Positions 9,004 through 17,883 of a DNA stretch of 64,000 nt are shown one piece after another. This stretch comes from an uncultured Poribacteria bacterium (lineage in GTDB: Bacteria > Poribacteria > WGA-4E > WGA-3G): assembly GCA_951813545.1 (NCBI GenBank), contig OX638352.1:1178001-1242000 (forward strand). The letters run 5' to 3'. The notes beneath the pieces were generated by a model. The model searched no databases. It saw nothing but the letters and a program-made list of their open reading frames with translations, and was not told the DNA's origin. Each line of letters starts with the position of its first letter. The first letter of the stretch is position 1. The position numbers and the translations under genes were made by a program.

Positions 9004-10152
9004 ATGAATCCGAAAATTTTTAGGGTAACACTATGCATATTACTCGCCCTCTCAGTCGCTTACCTGTCTGCGGAGGAGAGAACGGAAGATGTTGAAATAA
9101 CTGAAGAGCTGATGTCTACACTTAAAGTGGGTTTGATTCATCCGTTGCTCAATTACGCCACTTTTGGCGATGGTGCGAGACTCGCCTTAGCCGAAATCAA
9201 CAAGGCAGGCGGTGTTCTTGGGAGACAGGTAGAGCTTATCTATAAAGTAGAAATAGGAAGCATTGCTGATTCTGCGAGAGAATTAGCTGAAGTGGAAAAT
9301 GTTGTCGCTATATTAGGTCCGATGTTTTCAAGTAGTGCTGTTAAAGTTGGACCGATCATCAATATCCCTGTCATTTTGGGGGCAACAGGTGCCGACGTAA
9401 CGAATACTGGGAATGATCCGAGAGATTTTCTTTTTCTCGTGGCGAATTCAAATGCCTTGCAAGCGGAAGTGATGGCAGGTTTTGTGGTGAATGACCTCGG
9501 CAAGAAAACTGCAGCGATGATTTGGCAGAACGGGGATGTCTACTCTAAAGGTTTCGTTAACGCATTTGATGCGAATTTCCAGGGACTTGGCGGTCGCATT
9601 GTTGCCAATCAAATCTATGAACAAGGCGATATAATGTTTGATGGACAACTTGGGATCATCAAAGAGGCAAGCCCTGATGTTCTGCTTCTGGCAAGTTTTC
9701 CGCCAGAGAGCCCGCTCATAGTGAAGCAGGCACGGGAGCTGGGGATTAAGTCGACCTTTATCGGCAGCGATGGTTGGGATGATTCGTTGATGTTAGACAT
9801 TTTAGAGGATAACACCCCTCTCGAAAATTCCTACTATTGTAGTATCTCGGATGAGCTTGCTGCAGATTTTACTGCTGCTTATGAAACAATGTTTAAAAAT
9901 CAGTCTATTGGTATTGCTCCGTTAGGTTACGATGCGATGAGGTTATTGGCAATAGCGATTGAAAACGTGCAATCAACAGACCCAGTTATGATTCGGGATG
10001 CGGTTGCTGCTATCACTGACTACCAAGGAGCGACAACTATTTCCGGCTTTGATGGGAACCGTCATCCTGTCAAACCTGCTGCGGGTATCCGCGTGTTGAA
10101 AATTGTTGATGGTCAACCGCAGCAATACACTGTCGTGAAAGCAAGTCAGTGA
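9004..10152 (+). CDS. ABC-type branched-chain amino acid-like substrate-binding protein
   Basis: A 382-residue type-1 periplasmic binding protein with an N-terminal Sec signal (basic start, hydrophobic residues 8-21, cleavage probably near residue 23) and no lipobox cysteine. The domain shows KVGLIHP at the start, INKAGGVLG near 68, ILGPMFS near 100 and YDAMRLLAIA near the C-terminus. It is a clear paralogue of 4415-5578, with the same EDNxxLxxSYY and DGNRHPVKP-like blocks, but is soluble rather than lipid-anchored. No transporter genes are adjacent. The ligand is probably a small amino acid or amide. Confidence 0.87.
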   Translation: MNPKIFRVTLCILLALSVAYLSAEERTEDVEITEELMSTLKVGLIHPLLNYATFGDGARLALAEINKAGGVLGRQVELIYKVEIGSIADSARELAEVENVVAILGPMFSSSAVKVGPIINIPVILGATGADVTNTGNDPRDFLFLVANSNALQAEVMAGFVVNDLGKKTAAMIWQNGDVYSKGFVNAFDANFQGLGGRIVANQIYEQGDIMFDGQLGIIKEASPDVLLLASFPPESPLIVKQARELGIKSTFIGSDGWDDSLMLDILEDNTPLENSYYCSISDELAADFTAAYETMFKNQSIGIAPLGYDAMRLLAIAIENVQSTDPVMIRDAVAAITDYQGATTISGFDGNRHPVKPAAGIRVLKIVDGQPQQYTVVKASQ

Positions 10153-10181
10153 GTGTTTATGTGCTTTTAACGTGAGTTCGG

Positions 10182-10940
10182 TTAAAAGTAGGTCTCTAAT
10201 TTCGCTCGTGCGTTTGCGACTCCGTCAATAATCGGTTGTGGTGTTTCTGTCTTTAATCCCAAATAGATAAGCATGATTTCCTCAGCGTAGCCGACACGTT
10301 CTATCTCCTGACAAATGGCAGGAAAATCCATCTCCGGTGCCCAGAACGGCTCGCTGCCTGTCTTTGAATCCACACCACAGTTGAAATAGACACTCGACAA
10401 CCGTTCTGACAAGGTGCGTAAGGCAATAACGGGATCGTCCCCGCCGCGATGAAAATGAAACGGGCTGTAGTAAAAACCGAAGTTTTCGGAGGGGATTGCA
10501 TTGAGGATTTGTTGCGTGCGTTCAAGGTTGTAAGCTAGACTCCCTTCGTGCGCATAGAGGGCAAGGGTCAGATTACGTGCTGCTGCTTCTTCGGTGACGG
10601 TTTTGAGATGATCGATGATCGCTTCAATCTCGCGAGCAGTAGCGTCTTCATTTCCACCACTCGCGATGCTGACGATTGGAATAGAAAGCCTCTGGGCAGT
10701 GTCAAGAATCGAGATTAACGCTTCAAGCCCATCTGGCGCGTCAACCCGTACCGTGCTCAACAAAGATTTGAAATTGAGTCCCGTCTCCACTCGAAGTTCG
10801 GCGATAGTTTCGGCTTCCACATCTGAAAAATGGGTTTGGGCGAGTTCAATAGCAGACACACCAACCTCGGATAGCGCGCCGACAAACTCAGTCAAAGGAA
10901 AAGGAGAGAATGGAAGGGTGCTTGCACAATAGGTTCTCAT
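10182..10940 (-). CDS. Sugar phosphate isomerase/epimerase family TIM barrel
   Basis: A 252-residue protein of the xylose-isomerase-like/AP-endonuclease-2 fold. GVSAIELAQTHF near residues 26-37 is the usual first acidic strand, with a central LALYAHEG strand near 145 and FGFYYSPFHFHRGG near 175 holding probable metal ligands. It is shorter than the other TIM barrels in the window. It converges with the plus-strand binding-protein gene: the stops are about 30 bases apart across a weak AT-rich hairpin (10164-10188). The substrate is unknown. Confidence 0.75.
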   Translation of the reverse strand: MRTYCASTLPFSPFPLTEFVGALSEVGVSAIELAQTHFSDVEAETIAELRVETGLNFKSLLSTVRVDAPDGLEALISILDTAQRLSIPIVSIASGGNEDATAREIEAIIDHLKTVTEEAAARNLTLALYAHEGSLAYNLERTQQILNAIPSENFGFYYSPFHFHRGGDDPVIALRTLSERLSSVYFNCGVDSKTGSEPFWAPEMDFPAICQEIERVGYAEEIMLIYLGLKTETPQPIIDGVANARAKLETYF

Positions 10941-10953
10941 AATTTTTACCCCA

Positions 10954-11015
10954 ACTATAGTAAAATGCAGGAAGGCGAGGATAAAATCCTCGCCAGCGCC
11001 GGTGGAGGTTTTTTG
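10954..11015 (+). repeat. Dispersed repeat with GGCGAGGAT hairpin
   Basis: ACTATAGTAAAAT (from 10954) is followed by a perfect hairpin GGCGAGGAT-AAA-ATCCTCGCC (10974-10994) and CAGCGCCGGTGGAGG. The hairpin and its right flank recur inverted at 48590-48623 within the 120-bp element at 48542-48661. It fills the gap between two minus-strand TIM barrel genes. Confidence 0.68.
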
Positions 11016-11025
11016 CTGCTGATGG

Positions 11026-11802
11026 CTATTTACCCATCGCCTTTAGTGCGCTCAGGCAGCGTTCAACAGCCTCAAACGGCGGAAAGGCATCACTTTCATA
11101 TTCAACGATATACCATTTCGTGCCGCCGGTGGTTTCACAGACCCGGAAGATCTCATCCCACGGCACACTGTCCTCACCGATAACAGGACGGAAACCGGCG
11201 TGTCCATCTGCTTCATCCTCTGATTGGGTGTAAGGTTTGAGATGCACTGTGCCAGCGCGGCCCGGGTACCTTTCCAGAATACCAACGAGATCAGCACCGC
11301 CATAAAGCGCGTTACCCATATCCAGTTGCATCACAACCCCTTCGTTTGTATTACCGAAGAAAGTATCCCACGGCAGTTCACCATCAAGCGGCGTAAATTC
11401 GACGTGATGGTTATGATAGCCTGTCACCATACCATGTGCGGCGAGTTTATCGGCGAGTCCATTGAAAAAGTCTGCTAATTTCAACCAATCCGCCCGCGAT
11501 TGACGCAGTTCCCCCGGAATCCCCGGAATGATGACATAAGGGTTTTCCAAAACCTTGTTGAATTCAATCGTTTCATCAAGGCTGTCTTCTTGGACGAGGT
11601 TGAATGGCGTGTGCCAACCACAGCAAACTAAACCGAACTCATCAAGCAAACCCTTCAACTCTTGGGCGGAATGTTGCGGTGGACCCGCGAATTCAACGCC
11701 TTCATATCCCATCTTGGCGACTGCCTTTATTGTGCCGCGGACATCCTCTGCCAACTCATTTCGGACAGAAAACAGTTCTAAACCAATTGGTACTCTTGCC
11801 AT
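11026..11802 (-). CDS. Sugar phosphate isomerase/epimerase family TIM barrel
   Basis: The ATG at 11802 was preferred over 11847 because MARVPIGLELFSVRNEL is the usual start of the family and AAAGGG precedes it. The 258-residue protein has GYEGVEFAG near 35, GYHNHHVEF near 145 and QLDMGNALYGG near 170. The acidic and histidine residues in these strands are the expected divalent metal ligands. It is probably a cytoplasmic isomerase or epimerase of a sugar or inositol derivative, and is unrelated in close sequence to the neighbouring 10182-10940 protein. Confidence 0.85.
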   Translation of the reverse strand: MARVPIGLELFSVRNELAEDVRGTIKAVAKMGYEGVEFAGPPQHSAQELKGLLDEFGLVCCGWHTPFNLVQEDSLDETIEFNKVLENPYVIIPGIPGELRQSRADWLKLADFFNGLADKLAAHGMVTGYHNHHVEFTPLDGELPWDTFFGNTNEGVVMQLDMGNALYGGADLVGILERYPGRAGTVHLKPYTQSEDEADGHAGFRPVIGEDSVPWDEIFRVCETTGGTKWYIVEYESDAFPPFEAVERCLSALKAMGK

Positions 11803-11882
11803 AATTTCCCTTTCTTTTGTAATGTAAATGTAATCTGCATATAGCAAAGCCTACAATCATTAATAGACTCCGCAACGCCAAC

Positions 11883-11904
11883 GGGCGATAAATCGCCCTA
11901 CTAC
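11883..11904 (-). repeat. Short GTAG-type palindrome
   Basis: The perfect palindrome GGGCGAT-AA-ATCGCCC (11883-11898) is followed by TACTAC, so on the minus strand it reads GTAGTA plus GGGCGATTTATCGCCC. A half copy is at 14388-14408. Confidence 0.6.
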
Positions 11905-11923
11905 AAACACTCTGTCAATCTCT

Positions 11924-13345
11924 CTATCGTGCCGTGTAATTGGACGCGAGGGGACAGGTTCGGTCAAGTGATAACAGTGCGACTCGTGCTAAACCGTGAA
12001 TCAGGAACGCTGCTCCCATCTGCGACTCATACCAGTCAATACCGGATGCCCCGAAGGGGAGCGTCTCTGGAAAATAGATGTCCAACACCGTTTCTGCCAG
12101 TTCAATGCCACCCTCCAACCACACCGATTCACCGGTGATGTCGTAGAGATCAGCAAACAACTCAAGCGTAAGACCAGCATCCGATGCGGGAATCTTAAAC
12201 GCTTCCGTGTGAACGCGGTCAACCGGAAATTCCTCATCAAGATAGGTTCCACCAATCGCACGTGCCAGTTCCATCAATCTTTCATTCTGCGTCAACCGCC
12301 ACCCACTGAGGCAGAGCACCCCCGTGCTGCACGAAGTCCCGGCACCGTAAACGCTTCCCCAAGCGGACATACGTTCAACAACTTGATTCGTCTCACACTG
12401 GCATAAACTGATAAACTCATGAGTTTCAAGGTTGTGTGGTGCAGCGAGGAACCCATCAATATAAACCAAGCCGTATTTCCGCATCTGGTCTGCCAATTCA
12501 GGTAGGAGGGATTCAATCAACGCCACAGATTCAAGCAGACTAATCCCTAATGAGAACGTCTGTGTGGGGGCATTCACCTCAAAAAATCGTTCTGCTTCCT
12601 TTGGTGAACGGCTTTCGATGCGCAAAAGTCCACGGTCATCCCGTTTTTCCCACCAATAATCGGTATAATTCTGAATTTGTTGAAGGGTTTCAGAACGCTG
12701 GTCTTGCGTATACGCGAACGCCAAATCGAAAATGTAAAAACCTGAGTGCCGTGGAAAATCACATGCGCGACCACCGCGATCGAGATGCTCCGTCGTGTCA
12801 ATGTTCGCATGACGGATGTATTCAAGCCCGTCTCCGTCTGTCCAATGATAATCTAATCCATCGGCGAAACTCTGGATACAAGCAGGATTGAATGTATTGA
12901 GTTTTTGCCAGAGCCAGAGCGGGACCTTACGGAGATGGTCGTGAATTGCAGCACCACCCGCTGGATTTCGCGAGCATCCGACTCGTTCCTCAATCAGATG
13001 CCAAAAGGAGTGCTCACCCCAAGGGAACAATCCAGATGTCGTATGTGTACAATTTTGAGCAAAGTACGCCAAGTATCGATCCACGGCTTCAACGTATTCC
13101 GGTTTCGATTCAGTTTCAGCGAGTGCATTCATCGTAGCGAGCAATGGCTCATCGTGAATCAAGTTCGTACCGAGATGCGCCCGGTCACCATTTCGCTGCC
13201 CCGGAATCTTCGTTGGTTTCTCCGTTAGCATCTCACCCGTCTGCGGATGCAGAATGGAGGGGAATAGCCCTTTGTATGGCTTACTGCTTTCGATTATCAG
13301 ATCAATAGCGTTGCATATTTTGTTTATAATCACTTCCGGGTTCAT
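11924..13345 (-). CDS. Six-hairpin-glycosidase-like protein of unknown function
   Basis: A 473-residue soluble protein, not recognised to a named family. Repeated aromatic and helix-pair blocks (LFPWGEHSFWHLIEE near 105, HSGFYIFDLAFAYT near 205, GIDWYESQMGAAFLIHGLAR near 445) look like an (alpha/alpha)6 toroid as in glycoside hydrolases and polysaccharide lyases. No signal peptide is seen, so it is cytoplasmic. It lies among sugar-isomerase genes, which fits carbohydrate metabolism. The fold call is inference. Confidence 0.6.
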   Translation of the reverse strand: MNPEVIINKICNAIDLIIESSKPYKGLFPSILHPQTGEMLTEKPTKIPGQRNGDRAHLGTNLIHDEPLLATMNALAETESKPEYVEAVDRYLAYFAQNCTHTTSGLFPWGEHSFWHLIEERVGCSRNPAGGAAIHDHLRKVPLWLWQKLNTFNPACIQSFADGLDYHWTDGDGLEYIRHANIDTTEHLDRGGRACDFPRHSGFYIFDLAFAYTQDQRSETLQQIQNYTDYWWEKRDDRGLLRIESRSPKEAERFFEVNAPTQTFSLGISLLESVALIESLLPELADQMRKYGLVYIDGFLAAPHNLETHEFISLCQCETNQVVERMSAWGSVYGAGTSCSTGVLCLSGWRLTQNERLMELARAIGGTYLDEEFPVDRVHTEAFKIPASDAGLTLELFADLYDITGESVWLEGGIELAETVLDIYFPETLPFGASGIDWYESQMGAAFLIHGLARVALLSLDRTCPLASNYTAR

Positions 13346-13474
13346 TCCAAATGATACCTCCGTTCCTGCTGAATGGGAAATATGGTATCATGAACGCATT
13401 AAATGGTCAAGTATTGTAAGAACATTTAGTCTTCGACTACTGGCAGATTTGTTAATATGACAACCCATTTTTTC

Positions 13475-13503
13475 TTGCCACCTGATCCTTTGTGTTGTAT
13501 AAT
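13475..13503 (+). promoter_or_regulatory. Candidate sigma-70-type promoter
   Basis: TTGCCA (13475-13480), a 17-base spacer and a perfect TATAAT (13498-13503), about 68 bases before the start of the TIM barrel gene at 13572. It lies in the gap between divergent genes, so position and orientation fit. Confidence 0.5.
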
Positions 13504-13571
13504 CACCATGTTTTAAATACTTATTTTTCAGACTGAACCTACGACAAATCATCATTTAACAGGAGAGACTT

Positions 13572-14372
13572 ATGCACGTTGGACTTATGGTTGGGACGAT
13601 TCGGCGGAAAACGCTCGGTGCGACTTTGGATGCTATTGTGGAACACGATGTCCATCATTTACAATATCATGTGCCCGCAGGACTGTCGCTTGCGGAGGTT
13701 CGCAAGGAAATAGACGACCGACAGATCACAATCTCGGCACTTGGAGGCACCTATAACATGATTGATCCGGATGTTGAGAAACGCCACGCCGGTTTGGAAA
13801 TGCTACGTTCTGTCGCAGAGCAATGCGCTCCGATGGGTACATCGGTCATTACGATCTGCACCGGCTCACGCGATCCGGACAGCATGTGGCGTGCCCATCC
13901 CGATAACAATACCCCAGAGGCGTGGAGCGATCTCGTTGAATCTATGAAACAGGCATTGGAAGTGGCGGAGGAATACGAGGTGACGCTCGCACTCGAACCT
14001 GAAGTGGCGAACGTGGTCGATTCCGCACAGAAAGCGCGGCGTCTGCTCGATGAGATGCAATCACCCCACCTGAAGGTTTGTATGGACGGTGCGAATATCT
14101 TCCACAAAGGCGAACTGCCGAAAATGAAAGAAATCCTTGATGAAGCGTTTGCACTGCTCGGCGATGACATCGCGCTTGCGCATGGAAAAGACTTGGATCG
14201 CGACGGGCAGGCAGGACACCTCGCCGCTGGGACAGGGTTATTGGACTATGATCAGTATCTCGGTCTACTAAAGGAGAGTGGTTATGAGGGGGCAGTCGTG
14301 CTACACGGACTATCGGAAGAGCAGGTGCCTTATTGCACAGGATTTTTACGTGAGAAAATTGCTGCGCTGTAG
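13572..14372 (+). CDS. Sugar phosphate isomerase/epimerase family TIM barrel
   Basis: A 266-residue protein with the xylose-isomerase-like fold. VTLALEPEVANVVDSA near residue 135 carries the first metal glutamate, HLKVCMDGANIFH near 175 the aspartate and histidine, and IALAHGKDLDRDG near 200 the second histidine. AGGAGAGACTT lies before the ATG. It diverges from the six-hairpin protein gene. It is probably a keto-sugar or sugar-acid isomerase; the substrate cannot be inferred. Confidence 0.84.
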   Translation: MHVGLMVGTIRRKTLGATLDAIVEHDVHHLQYHVPAGLSLAEVRKEIDDRQITISALGGTYNMIDPDVEKRHAGLEMLRSVAEQCAPMGTSVITICTGSRDPDSMWRAHPDNNTPEAWSDLVESMKQALEVAEEYEVTLALEPEVANVVDSAQKARRLLDEMQSPHLKVCMDGANIFHKGELPKMKEILDEAFALLGDDIALAHGKDLDRDGQAGHLAAGTGLLDYDQYLGLLKESGYEGAVVLHGLSEEQVPYCTGFLREKIAAL

Positions 14373-14387
14373 GAAACGCACTGGTTC

Positions 14388-14408
14388 GTAGTAGGGCGAT
14401 TTATCACC
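14388..14408 (+). repeat. Partial GTAG-type palindrome
   Basis: GTAGTAGGGCGATTTATC then ACC: the same left arm as the palindrome at 11883-11904, but the right arm is decayed. It lies between two convergent genes. Confidence 0.4.
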
Positions 14409-14413
14409 TGTCC

Positions 14414-16054
14414 TTAGACTTCCCCAGCCATCCGTTCTGCCAACCGAGCAAGAGCAGGTGAAGTGTCCAACTTGTCAAGCTCCGCCTCAATCAAGGTAAA
14501 ATGTTGTGTCTCATCAAGAGCGGTCCTGATGGCTTCATCAAATTCGCCTTCGGTCCGAACATGGAATCCGCGTCCTGTACTGAAGAGTGCTGGTATGCTG
14601 CTATAGTTCCAAGACCCAATATCGTTAAAGGAACCTTCAAGGAGATGTCGTTCTGTGCCATACCCGTGGTTGTTTAAAATCAGGACAATCGGATTGAGTC
14701 CGTAACGTGCAACTGTTGAGAGTTCAGTGCCCGTCATTTGGAAGGCACCATCCCCGACGATAACGAGTGGACGTTTGTTAGGCATGCTGAGTTGCGCACC
14801 AACCGATGCTGGAACCGCAAATCCCATTGAGGTATAGTAGGCAGGACTGATAAAATCGGTATTTTGAGACATTCGCAATTCTACTGCACCGAAGAGGCTA
14901 TCACCAACATCAGCGATAACTACCAGCCCATCACCAATAAATTCGTTGAGGTGTCGGAACAACCGACGAACTGTTAAAGGTGCCTTAGGTTCAACGACAA
15001 ACGGTTTCGGATCCCGGAGCGCCCACTCCAAATTCTGCTTTCTTCGTTTTCGGAGTTTCGACGAATTGATGCCATCAATAAAATCATCAAACATCACCTC
15101 TTCATAGGTATGGTAGCGAACTGCAATCTTTTCCGAGGTGGCATAGATGGAGCGAGCCCTGTCGAGGTTTGCAGTGTAAATCCCAAGATTCACGTCCGTC
15201 ATGAAAGCACCAAGGATGATCACGCAATCCGAATCTTCAACAAATTGTCTAACTTCTTCACGACCCATCGCCCCTTCATAAATACCCAAGTAGAGTGGAT
15301 GTGACTCCGAGATCACAGATTTCCCGAGGAGCGTCGCTACCACAGGAATGCGTTTCTCTTCTATAAGACGAATTAATTTGTTTTGGTAGCCGAACCTATG
15401 TACCTCTACACCCGCGAGAATCACAGGTTTTTTACTCTGATTAATGAAATCAATAGCATCCTTAACAGCGGCATCTAATGTGTCTGGGTCACTGAGATGC
15501 CCACCAGTTGAGGGACGTTGGTAGAGCGTGCCACGGACATCAACCATATCGCGTGGAAGTTCAATGTAGCCGGGGCGTTTATAGCGATATACAGCATCAA
15601 GCACCCGGTCAATCTCATTGAAAGCAGTAAAGGGTTCATCCAGCGGTGCCGTCGCAACGGTGATCTCGTCATAGATATGTTGCTGTGTATGGAAATCCCT
15701 GACTTTATGGTGTAGCAGCGCATCTTTCCCGCGTTCTCTGATTCCCGGTGCACCACTAATGACTACGACAGGTGATTTTTCAGCGTAGGCTCCCGCAACA
15801 GCATTCACCACTGATAACCCACCGACGCAATAGGTAACACAGACAGCTCCCATCCCTTTTGTGCGTGCGTAGGCATCGGCGGCATAGCCTGCTGCATCCT
15901 CGCGGGTCATACCAACGTGCTGAATCGAACTCTGCTCAATGAGGTTATAGAACCGCAACACATAATCGCCGGGGATGCCGAAGATATGTTCAATGTCGTA
16001 ACTCTCCAGTTTCCTGATTAGATATTCGCCAATGGTTGGGGGTCTGTTAAACAT
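14414..16054 (-). CDS. TPP-dependent alpha-keto acid decarboxylase (pyruvate/indolepyruvate decarboxylase family)
   Basis: The start was set at the ATG at 16054, with AGAGGTGA just upstream; the in-frame ATG at 16072 contains that site. The 546-residue protein has all three ThDP-enzyme domains: the N-terminal PYR domain with the catalytic glutamate in MTREDAAGYA near 50 and the HH pair in LLHHKV near 115 typical of PDC/IPDC, a central domain, and the PP domain with GDGAFQMTGTE followed by LILNN near 440-465. It would decarboxylate a 2-keto acid non-oxidatively to an aldehyde. Being a stand-alone gene, its substrate is unclear. Confidence 0.88.
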   Translation of the reverse strand: MFNRPPTIGEYLIRKLESYDIEHIFGIPGDYVLRFYNLIEQSSIQHVGMTREDAAGYAADAYARTKGMGAVCVTYCVGGLSVVNAVAGAYAEKSPVVVISGAPGIRERGKDALLHHKVRDFHTQQHIYDEITVATAPLDEPFTAFNEIDRVLDAVYRYKRPGYIELPRDMVDVRGTLYQRPSTGGHLSDPDTLDAAVKDAIDFINQSKKPVILAGVEVHRFGYQNKLIRLIEEKRIPVVATLLGKSVISESHPLYLGIYEGAMGREEVRQFVEDSDCVIILGAFMTDVNLGIYTANLDRARSIYATSEKIAVRYHTYEEVMFDDFIDGINSSKLRKRRKQNLEWALRDPKPFVVEPKAPLTVRRLFRHLNEFIGDGLVVIADVGDSLFGAVELRMSQNTDFISPAYYTSMGFAVPASVGAQLSMPNKRPLVIVGDGAFQMTGTELSTVARYGLNPIVLILNNHGYGTERHLLEGSFNDIGSWNYSSIPALFSTGRGFHVRTEGEFDEAIRTALDETQHFTLIEAELDKLDTSPALARLAERMAGEV

Positions 16055-16199
16055 GGTGTCACCTCTTTGCATTTATTTACTTTAATTAACTCCGCCATGA
16101 CATGAACAGTATCGGATTAGGTAGGTTTATTTTTAAGATTACGTCCAGATAAAGGTAACCTCCTTGAGAAAATGATTCTCTGATACTGCGTTTCACCTT

Positions 16200-16706
16200 T
16201 CAATATCCAATCAGGATAATACCTTTTAAAGGCAGCACTAACCGACTGCTGATATATAGCGTTTCCAAGAACGTGTAAACCTTGTGAAAATCGTCGCTGC
16301 CTCTGTATTCGTTCCTAACAGCCAAGATTAGAAATTCAACGCCATGCATCATAGACGCTTGAAAAATATCTTTCAAGAACGCAAAATTGGCAGTTGCCCT
16401 GCCTGCTTCAACTTCAAGGACTATTTTCCCGTCCCCGCTTAGACCATCGGCATTGAAAGACTGGTCAACGGTATTATTCAAACCGAAGAGAACGGGCACA
16501 GGAATTTTCTGTCCGCGCGCTTTTCCAGTTTCAACTATAAATCCTATATTTTCAAGATGAGGTCTCAATATGTCTAAAACCTCATTGCTCTTCAGTTCGT
16601 TTTCAGGAGACTTTATCTGGTTGTATGTTCGGTCAAAGCATTCAATGACGCGTTGAACTTGCTCGGTTATTCCTACCGACCTCGGAAAGAGTTGATATTT
16701 TAGCAT
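16200..16706 (-). CDS. Hypothetical protein, possible PD-(D/E)XK nuclease fold
   Basis: A 168-residue protein. Residues 85-105 contain FNADGLSGDG then a strand IVLEVEAG, which resembles the D...ExE core of PD-(D/E)XK nucleases such as BglII-like restriction enzymes. A helix (ATANFAFLKDIFQAS) and a strand (VEFLILAVRNEYR) follow in the expected order. There is no methyltransferase beside it. Its start is two bases after the stop of the mannonate-dehydratase-like gene, so the two are probably co-translated. The nuclease role is tentative. Confidence 0.55.
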   Translation of the reverse strand: MLKYQLFPRSVGITEQVQRVIECFDRTYNQIKSPENELKSNEVLDILRPHLENIGFIVETGKARGQKIPVPVLFGLNNTVDQSFNADGLSGDGKIVLEVEAGRATANFAFLKDIFQASMMHGVEFLILAVRNEYRGSDDFHKVYTFLETLYISSRLVLPLKGIILIGY

Positions 16707-16708
16707 CT

Positions 16709-17674
16709 CTATGTCGCTGTCAAGATTTCAAGAAACGCAGTCATGTATCCGATAGCGTATGCGCGACCTCGGTGTCCCCAGTCCGTATCATCAACAACAT
16801 GAGGGACGTGGTCAGTAATCATGAAACCAGTAAAACCGACCTCTTTTAGCGTCCGCATTACATCAAACATATCGCAATTGCCGTTATTCACAAAGGATTC
16901 CGCAAATTTCGGGACATGCCCCTGTACATCTCGGAAATGGACATAGAAAATCTTGTCGCGTTCCCCGAAATAGCGGATCGCATCCGTGACACCCGGTCCC
17001 ATTTCGGACCAAGAACCAACGCAGAAGTCCAGACCATGTATTGGACTATCGGCGATTTCCATGCCGCGTTTAAAGCCCTCAAAGTTGCGGAACAGACGCG
17101 GCACCCCGGCAAGGGATTCGACGGGAGGATCATCTGGATGGAGTGCCAGTTTAACGCCTGCCTCTTCTGCCACAGGCAGAATTGCGTTCATGTAATATTC
17201 GTAATTTTCCCACACCTCGGCTTCGGTAAAAACACGTCCGTGCGATAGCGGAGCGTCCTTGACCTGCTCCATATCAAAACTGGTGACAGCAGCACCGCCT
17301 CTACCGAGCGTGGTTCGGGAGGTCCGCCAGACCTCGTTGGGCATCCAGTGATAACCGAAAATTTCAACGCCAGCCTTACCGAGGTTACGAATTGTCGTTG
17401 CCATGTTCTCAATTTGCGCATCACGCCCGGGCAAACCGAGCATCGCTTTGTCGTAAAATGAGACAGGCACATTCTCAAGAGCCGCTAACCGTAGTCCGGC
17501 ATTTTCTATTTCTGTCCGGAGTTGAAGAATGTCCATAAATTCCCACCGCTCTGTACCCGGAAGTTGCGGCGTGTTGAGCAGCACATCTTCGACACCGAGT
17601 TGCTTGATAAATTTCAGCCGTTCTTCACTGAGTTCACTAAACTGACCTAAACCGAGACGCATTTTTCGTGCCAT
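16709..17674 (-). CDS. Mannonate dehydratase family protein (UxuA-like)
   Basis: The ATG at 17674 was chosen because AAGGAG precedes it closely. The 321-residue TIM barrel shows UxuA signatures: LALHPDDPP near 190 with metal-type His and Asp, CVGSWSEMG near 230, YVHFRDVQG near 260, NNGNCDMFDVM near 280 and MITDHVPH near 300. UxuA removes water from D-mannonate to give 2-keto-3-deoxygluconate in glucuronate breakdown. No uxuB or kdgK genes lie nearby, so the protein may act on a related aldonate. Confidence 0.82.
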   Translation of the reverse strand: MARKMRLGLGQFSELSEERLKFIKQLGVEDVLLNTPQLPGTERWEFMDILQLRTEIENAGLRLAALENVPVSFYDKAMLGLPGRDAQIENMATTIRNLGKAGVEIFGYHWMPNEVWRTSRTTLGRGGAAVTSFDMEQVKDAPLSHGRVFTEAEVWENYEYYMNAILPVAEEAGVKLALHPDDPPVESLAGVPRLFRNFEGFKRGMEIADSPIHGLDFCVGSWSEMGPGVTDAIRYFGERDKIFYVHFRDVQGHVPKFAESFVNNGNCDMFDVMRTLKEVGFTGFMITDHVPHVVDDTDWGHRGRAYAIGYMTAFLEILTAT

Positions 17675-17754
17675 CGTTCTCTCCTTACATGAGTTCAAAT
17701 TCGCGTGGTACTTTCCGATTAGTAGAAAAACAATCGCTATCTAACAAATCCACT

Positions 17755-17883
17755 CCGTGATAGCACCCAACGCCTAAAGGCGTGGGCTTCGGCTTCATAG
17801 CAACTGCGGTTTTCTCAAAGCGTCCACCGTCTAACTGTCGCTCCACCCGCGAGCGTTTCCCTACAGAATCTGTAGGCATATCG
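17755..17883 (-). ncRNA. Probable TnpB omega RNA and transposon right end
   Basis: Downstream of tnpB on the minus strand lies a structured tract ending in GAAGCCCACGCCTTTAGGCG then TTGGGT, the hairpin form typical of IS200/IS605 right ends and of omega RNA scaffolds. The guide segment would be the bases just beyond, from about 17754 downwards on the plus strand. The 5' limit is unknown and probably overlaps the tnpB 3' end. Inference from known TnpB loci. Confidence 0.55.
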
